A program made the translations under genes and the position numbers. Positions 37,082 to 44,867 of a stretch of DNA of 64,000 nt are shown here, piece after piece (positions within the stretch are counted from its first letter, which is position 1; every line of letters starts with the position of its first letter). Under the pieces are notes generated by a model. It did no database searches, was not told the origin of the DNA, and saw nothing but the letters and a program-made list of their open reading frames with translations. This DNA is from Serratia marcescens (GTDB taxonomy: Bacteria; Pseudomonadota; Gammaproteobacteria; Enterobacterales; Enterobacteriaceae): NCBI RefSeq assembly GCF_029846115.1, contig NZ_JARVZZ010000001.1, positions 62,001-126,000 of the forward strand, read 5' to 3'.

Positions 37082-38293
37082 TTATTTCAACGCCATCAAA
37101 GAAAACTCCGCATCCGCCAGCTGCTGCGGATCCAACACCCGGCCGCTCGCCAGCCAACGCTTGCCGAGCTTAATGGTGCGCGCGTCGTTGAACGCCACCA
37201 TCTGCACCAGCTGCCGGTCGGCGTTCAGCGTGAAGAACACCTGCGACTGCGGCGTGCGGCGCACCACATGGTGCACGCCGCCGCTCGGCACACCGAGGAT
37301 CTGGATATTGGCGTCGTATTGATCCGACCAAAGCCAGGCCACGTCGTCATACGGGGCGGCGAAGGCGTCGAGCATCGCGCAGGCGGTGCTAATGGCCTGA
37401 TTTTGCGCGTAGGCCCAAGACTGCAGGCACAGGCCAAGCGTCGGGTGGCGCGCCACGTCGCCGGCGGCGAAGATCGCCGGATGGCTGGTGCGCCCCTGGC
37501 CGTCGACCACGATGCCGGACTCGATCGCCAGCCCGGCGCTGCGCGCCAGTTCGAGATTCAGCTCGACGCCGATCCCCACCACCACCAGATCGAAGGCCTG
37601 CGGATCGCTGACTTCGCTGCCGATCCAGGCGGCGCCGTCGCGATCTTCCAGCGAGATCTCGCCGCAGCCGCACAGCACCGTGACGCCCTGCCGGCGATGC
37701 AGTTCGAGCAACGCTTGTGAGACGTCGGCGCCGACGCTGCGCATGCACAGCGCAGGCTGGCGTTCAAACACCGTCACCTCGGCGCCGAGACGGCGCGCGG
37801 AAGCGGCGATCTCCAGCCCGATCCAACCGCCGCCGACGATCGCCAGGCGACGGCAGCCCTGCAGGCCCTGCCGCAACCGGGCCGCATCGTCCCAGGAACG
37901 CAGCGTCATCACGCGCGGGTGCTGCGCCCAGGCGGCGCTCGGCACACGCGGCCGCCCGCCGGTGGCGATCAGCAACTGCTCGAACTGCAGCCGTTGCCCG
38001 TCGCTGAGCGTGACGATTTGCTGTTCTGCATCGATGGACTCGGCGCGCAGCGGGCGACGCCAGTCGATATTCAGCTCCGCCACCGCCTGTTCGCTGAACA
38101 GCCGGCTGAGGGGAGCCGCGGCATCCAGCAGCGCCGCTTTCGACAGCGGCGGCCGCTCGTAAAAATCGTAAGGTTCGTCGCTGACAACCGTCAGCCGGCC
38201 GCTGTAACCGCGGTCGCGCAGCGTCTTGGCCGCCCAGCCGCCGGCCTGACCGCCGCCGACGATGACGATGCCCGCGTGTTCCGGCCGGTTCAT
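37082..38293 (-). CDS. FAD-dependent ferredoxin reductase of a Rieske oxygenase system
   Basis: 403 residues, like BphA4/HcaD. FAD-binding IVIVGGGQAGGWAAKTLRDRG is at the N-terminus, the NAD(H)-binding second Rossmann IVGGGWIGLEIAAS at about 150, and ATHP-like IFAAGDVARHP near 270. It should transfer electrons from NADH to the Rieske ferredoxin at 42303-42620. Its start overlaps the VOC gene stop by 4 bases. Confidence 0.9.
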   Translation of the reverse strand: MNRPEHAGIVIVGGGQAGGWAAKTLRDRGYSGRLTVVSDEPYDFYERPPLSKAALLDAAAPLSRLFSEQAVAELNIDWRRPLRAESIDAEQQIVTLSDGQRLQFEQLLIATGGRPRVPSAAWAQHPRVMTLRSWDDAARLRQGLQGCRRLAIVGGGWIGLEIAASARRLGAEVTVFERQPALCMRSVGADVSQALLELHRRQGVTVLCGCGEISLEDRDGAAWIGSEVSDPQAFDLVVVGIGVELNLELARSAGLAIESGIVVDGQGRTSHPAIFAAGDVARHPTLGLCLQSWAYAQNQAISTACAMLDAFAAPYDDVAWLWSDQYDANIQILGVPSGGVHHVVRRTPQSQVFFTLNADRQLVQMVAFNDARTIKLGKRWLASGRVLDPQQLADAEFSLMALK

Positions 38294-39231
38294 AACGCCG
38301 CCGCCTTTTTATGCTGGCGGCGCGTGTCGTGATCGATGCCGCCCTCTACTGCCCATTCGGTGAAGGACACCAGCGAATGCTCCAGCTCGCGCGGCTGCCA
38401 GTTTTCCGTCAGATAATCGTCGTTGGTGTAGTACTCGAACGCACCGCCGGTCGGGCTGTTGACGTACCAGAAATAGGCCGAAGAGATCGGGTGGCGGCCG
38501 GGGCCGATAAAGGTGCTCCACTTCTCCTTGTTCATGGCGATGCCGCCGCCGATCACTTCGTGGATATCGCGCACGGTGAACGCCACGTGGTTCAGGCCCC
38601 GTGGGCGGTTCGGCAGCTTCAGCAGGAACAGGTTATGGTGGCCACCGCGCGCCTGGGTACGCAGGAAGACGGCGCGATCGATATAGCGATCGGAAACCTG
38701 GAAATCCAACAGCTCGCGATAGAAACGCTCGGTCGCCGCCAGATCCTCAACGAAGAACACCACGTGGCCGATGTTGATCGGCTGCGCCTGCGAATAGACC
38801 GGGCTGGGTTGATCGATGCGGCGCACGTCGCCCCATTGGTTGATCGGCGTGACCGGCACCTCGACCGCCTGCTGGCGGCTGACGACGAAGCGCAGCGTCA
38901 TGCCGTTGGGATCGAGGCATTCCAGCTCTTCCCCCACCTGACGGAAGCCGGGCATCAACGCCAAACGCGGCTGCAGGCGTGCCAGATCGGCGGGCGAGGC
39001 CACACCCCAGGTCATGCGGCGCAGGGTAGAACCGCCCTCAAACGCCGCAGGCAGCGCCGCGCTTTGCAACGGATGCAGGACGATCCGCGCCCCGCTCAGG
39101 GTAGTGAATTCGCGCTGCGGTTCGCCCCAATGTTGCGTGGCGGGTTGCAGGCCGAAGTCTTGCATGAATTTTTCACAGGTTGGCAGATCTTCGACGCCAA
39201 ATTCCAGTTTTTCGATTCCGATTACGCTCAT
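38290..39231 (-). CDS. Type I extradiol ring-cleavage dioxygenase-like (VOC) protein
   Basis: 313 residues in two VOC domains (about 1-120 and 150-275), the layout of BphC-like dioxygenases. The second domain holds the iron triad H156 (INIGHVVFFVEDL), H215 (LNHVAFTVRDI) and E266 (GGAFEYYTN). H199, H247 and Y256 sit at nearly the spacing of the catalytic second-sphere residues of BphC. It is therefore likely an active enzyme opening a catechol next to its hydroxyls. The substrate is unknown. Confidence 0.85.
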   Translation of the reverse strand: MSVIGIEKLEFGVEDLPTCEKFMQDFGLQPATQHWGEPQREFTTLSGARIVLHPLQSAALPAAFEGGSTLRRMTWGVASPADLARLQPRLALMPGFRQVGEELECLDPNGMTLRFVVSRQQAVEVPVTPINQWGDVRRIDQPSPVYSQAQPINIGHVVFFVEDLAATERFYRELLDFQVSDRYIDRAVFLRTQARGGHHNLFLLKLPNRPRGLNHVAFTVRDIHEVIGGGIAMNKEKWSTFIGPGRHPISSAYFWYVNSPTGGAFEYYTNDDYLTENWQPRELEHSLVSFTEWAVEGGIDHDTRRQHKKAAAL

Positions 39232-39340
39232 TGTTCAGCCTCACGTTCTCGCTGCATACGGTTTTCAGGCATGAGTGAACCCCGGCCCCTGTTTGCTACG
39301 GGCCTTATCCCTGCCTGAGTAAAAGAGTCGGTCCTGTCGG

Positions 39341-40135
39341 TTAGCCGACGTTGGCCTGCGGCGGCGCGCCGAGGAAGCCGGAAATTTTCTCCGCCGCGTC
39401 GCGCACTTCCATGCGCAGCCGCTCGCGATCCGCTTTCGGGATCTCATCGGACGGCACCATGATGCTGACGACCGCCTCGACCCGCTGCTCGCGGTTGAAG
39501 ATCGGGTAGACGATCGAGGAGATGCCGTGGCGGAAGAACGATTCGCCGATCACATAGCCGCGCGCTTTGTCTTGCTGCACCATCTGCCACAGCGTTTCGC
39601 GATCCGCCGGGGTGCCCGGCGCATTGCCCGGCAGCTGCGCGTCCGGATAAAGTTGTTCGAACTCGCTGCGGGTGGCGCTGGTCAACAGCATGCGCCCAAG
39701 CGAGGTTTGGTGTACCGGCAAGCGGGTGCCGACGCTGACCTGATTGATCTGCGAACCGGCGGCGCTGACGCGGGCAATGTAGATCACGTCGCGCCCGTCG
39801 CGGATCGCCAGATGGCTGCTGCACTGGCTGCGATCGCGCAGCTGCTCGATCACCGGCTGACCGGCCTGCGCCACGTCCAGCGACGCGATGTATTCGAAGC
39901 CAAGGCGCAGCACCTTGATGCCGAGCGCAAAGGTGTTGGTGCGCGGATTGCGCTCCAGGAAGCCCAGGTGCTCGAGCGTCTGCACCACGCGGTAAGCAGT
40001 GGCCTTCGGCATGTTGACCAGACGATGCAACTCGGCGAAGGTCATTTCCTTATGCTGCTCGCCAAACGCCAGCAGCAACTGCAACCCGCGATCCAGTCCC
40101 GGGATCAGATATTTACATGCTTGCTCGTCCGCCAT
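39341..40135 (-). CDS. IclR-family transcriptional regulator
   Basis: 264 residues. An N-terminal winged helix (MTFAELHRLVNMPKATAYRVVQTLEHLGFLERN) and a C-terminal IclR effector domain with GRMLLTSATRSEFEQLYP and GISSIVYPIFNREQRVEAVVSIM. It is encoded inside the array between the SDR and extradiol dioxygenase genes, and probably senses a pathway compound and controls the array through the GTTTC/GAAAC sites at 42643-42666. Start preceded by AGGAGCG. Confidence 0.9.
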   Translation of the reverse strand: MADEQACKYLIPGLDRGLQLLLAFGEQHKEMTFAELHRLVNMPKATAYRVVQTLEHLGFLERNPRTNTFALGIKVLRLGFEYIASLDVAQAGQPVIEQLRDRSQCSSHLAIRDGRDVIYIARVSAAGSQINQVSVGTRLPVHQTSLGRMLLTSATRSEFEQLYPDAQLPGNAPGTPADRETLWQMVQQDKARGYVIGESFFRHGISSIVYPIFNREQRVEAVVSIMVPSDEIPKADRERLRMEVRDAAEKISGFLGAPPQANVG

Positions 40136-40172
40136 GTTTCGCTCCTGCGCTGTGCGCCTGCCCTACGGGCCG

Positions 40173-40928
40173 TCAATTGAATACGAAGCCGCCGTTGACC
40201 GGCAGCAGTTGGCCGGTGACGAAATCCGCCAGCGGCGACAGCAGATAAAGCACCGTACCGTTCACATCGTCCGGGTGCTGCGCCCCGGCCAGCGCGCGCC
40301 CCTGCTCGTACAGCTGATGACGCTCGGCGGGGACATACTCGGTAGCCTCCACCCGCGTCAGGCCCGGCGCAATGGCGTTGACGCAGATGCCCTGCGGGCC
40401 CAGCTCGCGCGCCATCGATCTCGTCATCGCGATCAGCGCGCCTTTGCTGGCGACATAGGCCATCAGGCGCGGCGCCCCCCACAGCGCGGTGTCCGACGCC
40501 ACATTGACGATCTTGGCGTGCGGGTTGCGCGCCAGCAGCGGCACCGCCGCCTGGCTCACCAGCCAGGTGCCGCGCACGTTGACCTGCATCACCCGATCCC
40601 ACAGATCGATATCGTATTCCATCATGGTTTTGCCGCCGACGCCGGTCGCCAGCGCCGCGTTGTTCACCAGGCCGTCGATCCCGCCGCCTGCGGCGATCTT
40701 CTCGAACGCCGAACGGATCGAATCCGGTGACGCCAGATCGATCGTCTGCGTTTCCACCTGAGCGCCCTGCTCACGCAGCGCGGCGCCGCCCGCCATCAGC
40801 TCATCCGCCAAAATGTCGCACATCACCACCTGCGCGCCGGCCGCGGCGATGGCGGCGGCGAAGCTGTAGCCCAGGCCGCGCGCCGCGCCGGTGACAACAA
40901 TGCGTTTACCGTTCAGCAGGCCGTTCAC
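40173..40928 (-). CDS. SDR-family dehydrogenase, probable diol dehydrogenase
   Basis: 251 residues of classical SDR type. TGAARGLGYSFA binds NAD(P), NNAALATGVGG follows, and the catalytic Ser and YVASK motif are intact (SDTALWGAPRLMAYVASKGAL). It overlaps the Rieske oxygenase gene by 4 bases, the place expected for a cis-dihydrodiol or alcohol dehydrogenase acting on the oxygenase product. Confidence 0.87.
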   Translation of the reverse strand: MNGLLNGKRIVVTGAARGLGYSFAAAIAAAGAQVVMCDILADELMAGGAALREQGAQVETQTIDLASPDSIRSAFEKIAAGGGIDGLVNNAALATGVGGKTMMEYDIDLWDRVMQVNVRGTWLVSQAAVPLLARNPHAKIVNVASDTALWGAPRLMAYVASKGALIAMTRSMARELGPQGICVNAIAPGLTRVEATEYVPAERHQLYEQGRALAGAQHPDDVNGTVLYLLSPLADFVTGQLLPVNGGFVFN

Positions 40929-41971
40929 TGCGCCGCCTCGCGCTCGCGCAACGTCGCCAGCTGTTTCTGCGCTTCTTTCTGCATCATGCGGCGCAGGCGA
41001 GAAAGACCGACGTCGTGCTGATACAGATATTCGTGGCCGCGGGCATTAGGCGCCATGTTCTCAAGCACGATGCGATCCTGCTCAAGCACGTCCCAATGCA
41101 GCGACTCCAGGCGGTTGCGGTACATGAAGCGCCACATGTCGCGCTGCCAGTCTTTGACCTTACGGATGCGCCAGAAGAATACCCGGCAGTGATCCTTGTC
41201 TTCCGGCACCACCATGCCGATGATCCAGAAGTGACCACCCGGCCCGAAGCGCTTCTTGTACGGGATCGACAGGCGCATCCAATAGGCGCCGCTGCTGCCG
41301 AACTCCACCCAGTCGAAGTTGACGCCGATCTGGCCGTTTTTCTTGAAGATAAACCCGCTGTCGGTCGGCTCCAGCCCCATATCCGCCTTGCGATCCCCTT
41401 CCGCCATCGAGTGCGAGGAAGAGTGCAGGTAGGTGCCGTGCATCGGATCCATCACGTTTTCCAACGCGTACTGGTAGTTGCAGTCCCAGCTGGCGGTACA
41501 CAGGAAGTTGCTGTAAGCGGCTTCGTCCGCCAGCTCTTGCGGGAAAGTCAGCTCCGCCGGCGCTTCATCCGCCGTCACGCCGAAATAGAGGAACACCGCG
41601 CCATAGGCTTCTTTGGCCGGGTAAGAACGCAGGCATTTTTGGCCCACCAGCGGGCAGCGATCCACCGCCGGCACGTCTTTCACCGTCCCGTCGCCGCCAA
41701 CCTCCACCCCGTGGTACCAGCAGGCGATGCGATCGCCGAGATTCCACCCCATGGAAAGCCGCGCGCCGCGGTGCGGGCAGCGGTCTTCCAGCGCGTGGAT
41801 CTGGCCTTCACCGTCACGCCACACCACGATTTGCTGTTCCAGACGGGTGATACCGACCGGGTTGTTGCCTACTTCCCAGCTGGCCAGCACCGGATACCAC
41901 ATGCCGCGCAACCCCTGGTCAAGATAGTCCTGCAAGCTGTGTGCGGAGGATGATGTTGTGTTTACTGTCAT
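40925..41971 (-). CDS. Rieske non-heme iron oxygenase, catalytic subunit
   Basis: 348 residues. Rieske ligands C65, H67, C84 and H87 (CPHRGA and CWYHG). The mononuclear iron region reads ENVMDPMHGTYLH, giving bridging D175 and iron ligands H178 and H183. The DPxH pattern resembles carbazole- and chlorophyllide-type oxygenases rather than the naphthalene type, and no beta subunit is encoded, so an alpha-only trimer is likely. The start at 41971 follows GGGAGAAG; a longer frame from 41995 is less supported. The aromatic or heterocyclic substrate is unknown. Confidence 0.9.
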   Translation of the reverse strand: MTVNTTSSSAHSLQDYLDQGLRGMWYPVLASWEVGNNPVGITRLEQQIVVWRDGEGQIHALEDRCPHRGARLSMGWNLGDRIACWYHGVEVGGDGTVKDVPAVDRCPLVGQKCLRSYPAKEAYGAVFLYFGVTADEAPAELTFPQELADEAAYSNFLCTASWDCNYQYALENVMDPMHGTYLHSSSHSMAEGDRKADMGLEPTDSGFIFKKNGQIGVNFDWVEFGSSGAYWMRLSIPYKKRFGPGGHFWIIGMVVPEDKDHCRVFFWRIRKVKDWQRDMWRFMYRNRLESLHWDVLEQDRIVLENMAPNARGHEYLYQHDVGLSRLRRMMQKEAQKQLATLREREAAQ

Positions 41972-41991
41972 TGTCTTCTCCCGGATGCGGC

Positions 41992-42300
41992 TCAAAAACC
42001 GTTAACGTGAAGGAACTCGCGGAACGTCGTCTCATTCCACGGCTGGCCGCTGCGATCGAGCAGACGGCGCTCGTTCAACGCGCTGACGATCTGATCCAGC
42101 TCTTCCGCCCCCTGCTCGAAGATGGCTTCCAGCGCCGCCACCAGGGCGGTTTCGAAACCGTCCGGCACCCGAGCGCGGGTTTGCCAGATCACGTTGCGAA
42201 ATTGGCCCGGCTGGTGGATTTGGCCGTTGCCGCCTTCACGGGCCGGCGTCACCTGTTGGGTGTCCGGCAGCCAGGGATTGAAATCGGTGATGTGCTGCAT
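41992..42300 (-). CDS. Small protein with recombinase-like helix-turn-helix region
   Basis: 102 residues. The C-terminal half (ALEAIFEQGAEELDQIVSALNERRLLDRSGQPWNETTFREFLH) resembles the helix-turn-helix part of serine-recombinase C-terminal domains; the N-terminus (MQHITDFNPWLPDTQQV) is unlike known DNA-binding proteins. It has no catalytic domain. It lies between the ferredoxin and oxygenase genes, and its ribosome binding site GGAGGAG is embedded in the end of the ferredoxin gene, so it is translated with the enzyme components. Function unknown: it could be a regulator or an oxygenase accessory subunit. Confidence 0.75.
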   Translation of the reverse strand: MQHITDFNPWLPDTQQVTPAREGGNGQIHQPGQFRNVIWQTRARVPDGFETALVAALEAIFEQGAEELDQIVSALNERRLLDRSGQPWNETTFREFLHVNGF

Positions 42301-42302
42301 GA

Positions 42303-42620
42303 TTACTCCTCCGGGATAAAGGTGATCTGGATTTGGTTGTCGACCACCCGGGTGGGATAGGTTTGCAGATCGCGGCCGCCCGGCTCGCGCAGGCACTGGC
42401 CGGTGCGCACGTCAAACAACGCTTCATGCAACGGGCACTCAACCTTGCCGTCGTCTACAAACCCCTGGCTGAGCAAGGCATAAGCATGCGGGCAAACGTC
42501 TTCCAACGCGTAGTAGTTACCGTCGAGCAGGTACACCCCGATCTCTTTGCCTTCCACTTTGCCGGAAAAAGGAAAATCTTCTTTCACCTGAGACACTTCG
42601 CACACATTCTTCCAGCTCAT
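42303..42620 (-). CDS. Rieske [2Fe-2S] ferredoxin component
   Basis: 105 residues, a single Rieske domain with cluster ligands in CPHAYALLSQGF and CPLHEALFDVRTG. Length and sequence match BphA3/HcaC-type ferredoxins that carry electrons from the reductase (37082-38293) to the oxygenase (40925-41971). First gene of the array, with AGAGGAC ahead of the ATG and a palindromic operator just upstream. Confidence 0.92.
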   Translation of the reverse strand: MSWKNVCEVSQVKEDFPFSGKVEGKEIGVYLLDGNYYALEDVCPHAYALLSQGFVDDGKVECPLHEALFDVRTGQCLREPGGRDLQTYPTRVVDNQIQITFIPEE

Positions 42621-43018
42621 TGCTTTTGTCCTCTATCTGATTGTTTCATATATGAAACTCAGTTTCTTATTTAATACAGTCACTATAAGTCTGGCGAAAC
42701 TTTCGTCAAGCGAGCGGAACGGCAAATGTTAATGAAAAGTTGTTTAAAAATGACAAATGCGGGAAGGATCACGAAATCATGCACCGATATGAAAAACCTA
42801 TGTCAGTTGTGCGCTCTATCACTAATTTATGGCAAAAAATGCGTTGATTCCGACGATGCATTGCGCGTAAAAGTGTTTTCTCACTGTCTTTCACACCCTA
42901 TTTGATAACAATAAATTTACATCAATCGACCTTATCCCCCGCGTTTGTGCTAAATGGCATCCTCGGGTGAGTTTACTGCTGCCTGAATTCGTCAACCGCT
43001 CGCACTGAGGAATGCACC
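42621..43018. other. Divergent promoter region of the catabolic array and second MFS gene
   Basis: 398 AT-rich bases. Toward the array a possible promoter, TTCGCC (complement of 42693-42698) with 16-base spacing to TATTAA (complement of 42671-42676), would start transcription in the GTTTC/GAAAC repeat (42643-42666). Toward the MFS gene the last 150 bases are AT-rich and a GAGGA precedes its GTG start. No small gene supported. Confidence 0.55.
42643..42666. promoter_or_regulatory. Triple half-site palindrome, candidate IclR operator
   Basis: GTTTC-ATATAT-GAAAC (42643-42658) is a perfect inverted repeat, and GAAAC-TCA-GTTTC (42654-42666) adds a third, inverted half-site. IclR-family regulators bind GTTTCA/TGAAAC-like dyads. 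It sits 23 bases before the first gene of the array and over the predicted transcription start, a repressor position. Confidence 0.6.
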
Positions 43019-44260
43019 GTGCAACAACGTCAACGCTGGTTTGGGGTGATCGCCCTGCTGTTTCTGATCGTTATCGCCTATGCGGATCGGGTCAATATCG
43101 CCGTGATGTTGGTCAATCCCGACTTCCTGCAACACTTCCAACTCGGCGGCGACCGCGCTCACCAGGGCACGCTGATGACGGTGTTTTTGCTCGGCTACGG
43201 CCTGTCCGCCATGTTGCTGACGCCGTTTCTGGAAACGCTGATGGGTTACCGCCGCGCGCTGACGCTGAGCGTGGTGCTGTGGGCGCTGCTCACCGCCGCC
43301 TCGCCGCTGGCGGGATCGCTGATGCTACTGTGCGTGGTGCGCGCGCTGCTTGGCGTCAGCGAAGGGCCGCTGTTCTCGCTGAAGACCATGTACATCGGCG
43401 ATCATTTCTCCGCCGACGAGCGCGGCAAGCCCAACGCGGTCAGCACGCTGGGCGTTTCGTTGGGGCTGGTGCTCGGCTTTCCGCTGGTGAGTTTTCTGAT
43501 GGCGCACTTCGGCTGGGCGATGTCGTTTCACCTGCTGGCGCTGCTCAACCTGCTGCTGGGGTTGGCGCTGGTGCGGCTGTTCGTTCATCCCCTTGCTCTG
43601 TCTTCATCCTCGCGCCCAGCCGATCCGCAACCGGTGCTGAGCCGCGTTTGGCACACCTTTGCGCTGGCCTGGCGCACGCCGATGCTCGGCTGGATCCTGC
43701 TGATCGAGATCGCCACGCTCAGCTATCTGTGGGGCTCCAGCGCCTGGCTGCCGGCGTATCTGACCGATGAAAAGGGATTCTCCATCAAGCAGATGGGCTG
43801 GATGGCCGCGCTGCCTTTCATCGTCAGCATCGCCTCCAAATACCTCGGCGGCGTGTTGCTCGATCGTATCCGCCCTTATCAGGCGCCGCTCATCTTCGTC
43901 TGCGGCGGTTCAGCGACCGCGCTGTGCATCTATGGCGTGATGAACAGCCATCAGCTTGGCTGGATCGCCTTCTTCCTGCTGGCGGCCAATGCCTGTTGGG
44001 GCGCGCAGGGCGCAGCGATACCCACTCTACTGCAACATTATGCGCGGTCGGAGGCGGTCGGCAGCGCCTATGGGCTGATCAACGGCATCGGCAATCTATT
44101 CTCGGCGTTTGTGCCAATGGCGATGGGCATGGTGATGGCCAGCCAAGGCAAGGTGTCTTCAGGCTTTGCGGTGCTGATCGCCTCGCAGTTGCTGACGCTG
44201 CTGGCGGGCGGCGCACTGTTTGGCCGCATGTTGCTGGCGCGGCAGGTGAAGCGGGCATAA
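43019..44260 (+). CDS. MFS transporter, ACS type, divergent from the catabolic array
   Basis: 413 residues with 12 predicted helices. VIALLFLIVIAYADRVNIAVMLVNPDF and CVVRALLGVSEGPLFSLKTMYIG are ACS-family motifs. The GTG start has GAGGA 7 bases upstream. It is distinct in sequence from the array's own MFS gene, so the locus seems to have two uptake or uptake/export carriers sharing one control region. Confidence 0.86.
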   Translation: MQQRQRWFGVIALLFLIVIAYADRVNIAVMLVNPDFLQHFQLGGDRAHQGTLMTVFLLGYGLSAMLLTPFLETLMGYRRALTLSVVLWALLTAASPLAGSLMLLCVVRALLGVSEGPLFSLKTMYIGDHFSADERGKPNAVSTLGVSLGLVLGFPLVSFLMAHFGWAMSFHLLALLNLLLGLALVRLFVHPLALSSSSRPADPQPVLSRVWHTFALAWRTPMLGWILLIEIATLSYLWGSSAWLPAYLTDEKGFSIKQMGWMAALPFIVSIASKYLGGVLLDRIRPYQAPLIFVCGGSATALCIYGVMNSHQLGWIAFFLLAANACWGAQGAAIPTLLQHYARSEAVGSAYGLINGIGNLFSAFVPMAMGMVMASQGKVSSGFAVLIASQLLTLLAGGALFGRMLLARQVKRA

Positions 44261-44370
44261 ACCCGTTTTCCTGTCCTGTTCGGCGGAAAACCGACAGCGT
44301 TGAGAGGGTGCTCATGGATCTGGACGCCAACAATCAGCAGACGGGGAACATCCCCCGTCGCCGGGTTGCC

Positions 44371-44526
44371 TTACCGTTCGGATTCGTAAGCCAAAATGGC
44401 CGCAACCTCCGTGTTGCCCGATCGGATCCGCAGCTCACACAGCGTGCTGCGGGTTATCCATGCCAGTGATATTACCGTGGCACAAATAACCACCAATTTT
44501 AACAGGCTCCGTTTGTTCGGCATCAT
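44371..44526 (-). CDS. Hok/Gef-type membrane toxin, copy 1
   Basis: 51 residues. One hydrophobic membrane segment (LLKLVVICATVISLAWI), then TRSTLCELRIRSG and the C-terminal EVAAILAYES, the hallmark of the Hok/Gef family (LTRxSLCExRxRxGxxEVAAxxAYES). Hok toxins depolarise the inner membrane. The start lies in the last codons of the leader ORF (ATGATG overlap), the mok/hok coupling of type I systems. The gene is complete, with no disruption seen. Confidence 0.88.
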   Translation of the reverse strand: MMPNKRSLLKLVVICATVISLAWITRSTLCELRIRSGNTEVAAILAYESER

Positions 44527-44690
44527 GCCTTCTTCTCCTTGCCTCGCGGCGGGTAAGAGGCTAACTTAACGTTGTCTGGCGTTAGAGTTGGCCTCGGGTT
44601 GATGGATATCGACTCGGGGCTTTTCTCTTTGTACCTTTCACGCAGGCTCCAGATACAAAGATCCAGAGCACCCGCGCGCAGTATATTCAT
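44523..44690 (-). CDS. Mok-like leader ORF overlapping hok, copy 1
   Basis: 55 residues starting MNILRAGALDLCIWSLRERY and ending PPRGKEKKA, with its stop overlapping the hok start. In hok/sok loci such an overlapping ORF (mok) must be translated for hok to be translated, and the antisense RNA blocks it. The open frame extends upstream to 44828, but the ATG at 44690 starts the part shared with copy 2. Confidence 0.75.
   Translation of the reverse strand: MNILRAGALDLCIWSLRERYKEKSPESISINPRPTLTPDNVKLASYPPRGKEKKA
44574..44630 (+). ncRNA. Sok-like antisense RNA, copy 1
   Basis: On the strand opposite the leader ORF, TTGCCT (44539-44544) with 17-base spacing to TAACTT (44562-44567) can form a promoter. 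A 13-bp stem with a GGAT loop (44591-44620) followed by TTTTCTCTTT makes a terminator, giving a transcript of about 55 bases, the Sok size. Its ends are predicted, not measured. Confidence 0.7.
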
Positions 44691-44811
44691 CCTCCCCGCA
44701 CTCCCGGTTCCTTTTCTCTGACTCAGTTTCATTTCTGCGCGGGGTTGCGCAAAGGCGTTGCAACGGAATGAAAGGGACGACGAGAGGCGCCAAATGAGCG
44801 GTTCGGGGCAA

Positions 44812-44840
44812 AAAAAAACGACCCCCATACGATGGGAGCC
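44812..44840 (-). terminator. Terminator of speB
   Basis: Read from speB, CTCCCAT-CGT-ATGGGGG is followed by TCG and then a run of eight or more T. It lies about 30 bases after the speB stop and separates speB from the hok locus on the same strand. Confidence 0.8.
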
Positions 44841-44867
44841 GCTTTTTCAGCGAGGAGTGGCCTGGTG

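Larger units (their letters stand above)
44306..44710. repeat. Direct repeat, copy 1 (hok/sok locus)
   Basis: About 400 bases here match 50204-50620 in the same orientation with a modest number of substitutions. Both contain a hok-like toxin gene, an overlapping leader ORF and a divergent antisense RNA. They flank speB-speA-metK. Repeat ends are approximate. Confidence 0.85.

Noticed and set aside
41992..42300. Remnant of a serine recombinase or mobile element
   Set aside because: No catalytic Ser domain, no repeats or mobile genes nearby; short spacing and embedded ribosome binding site show it belongs to the operon.
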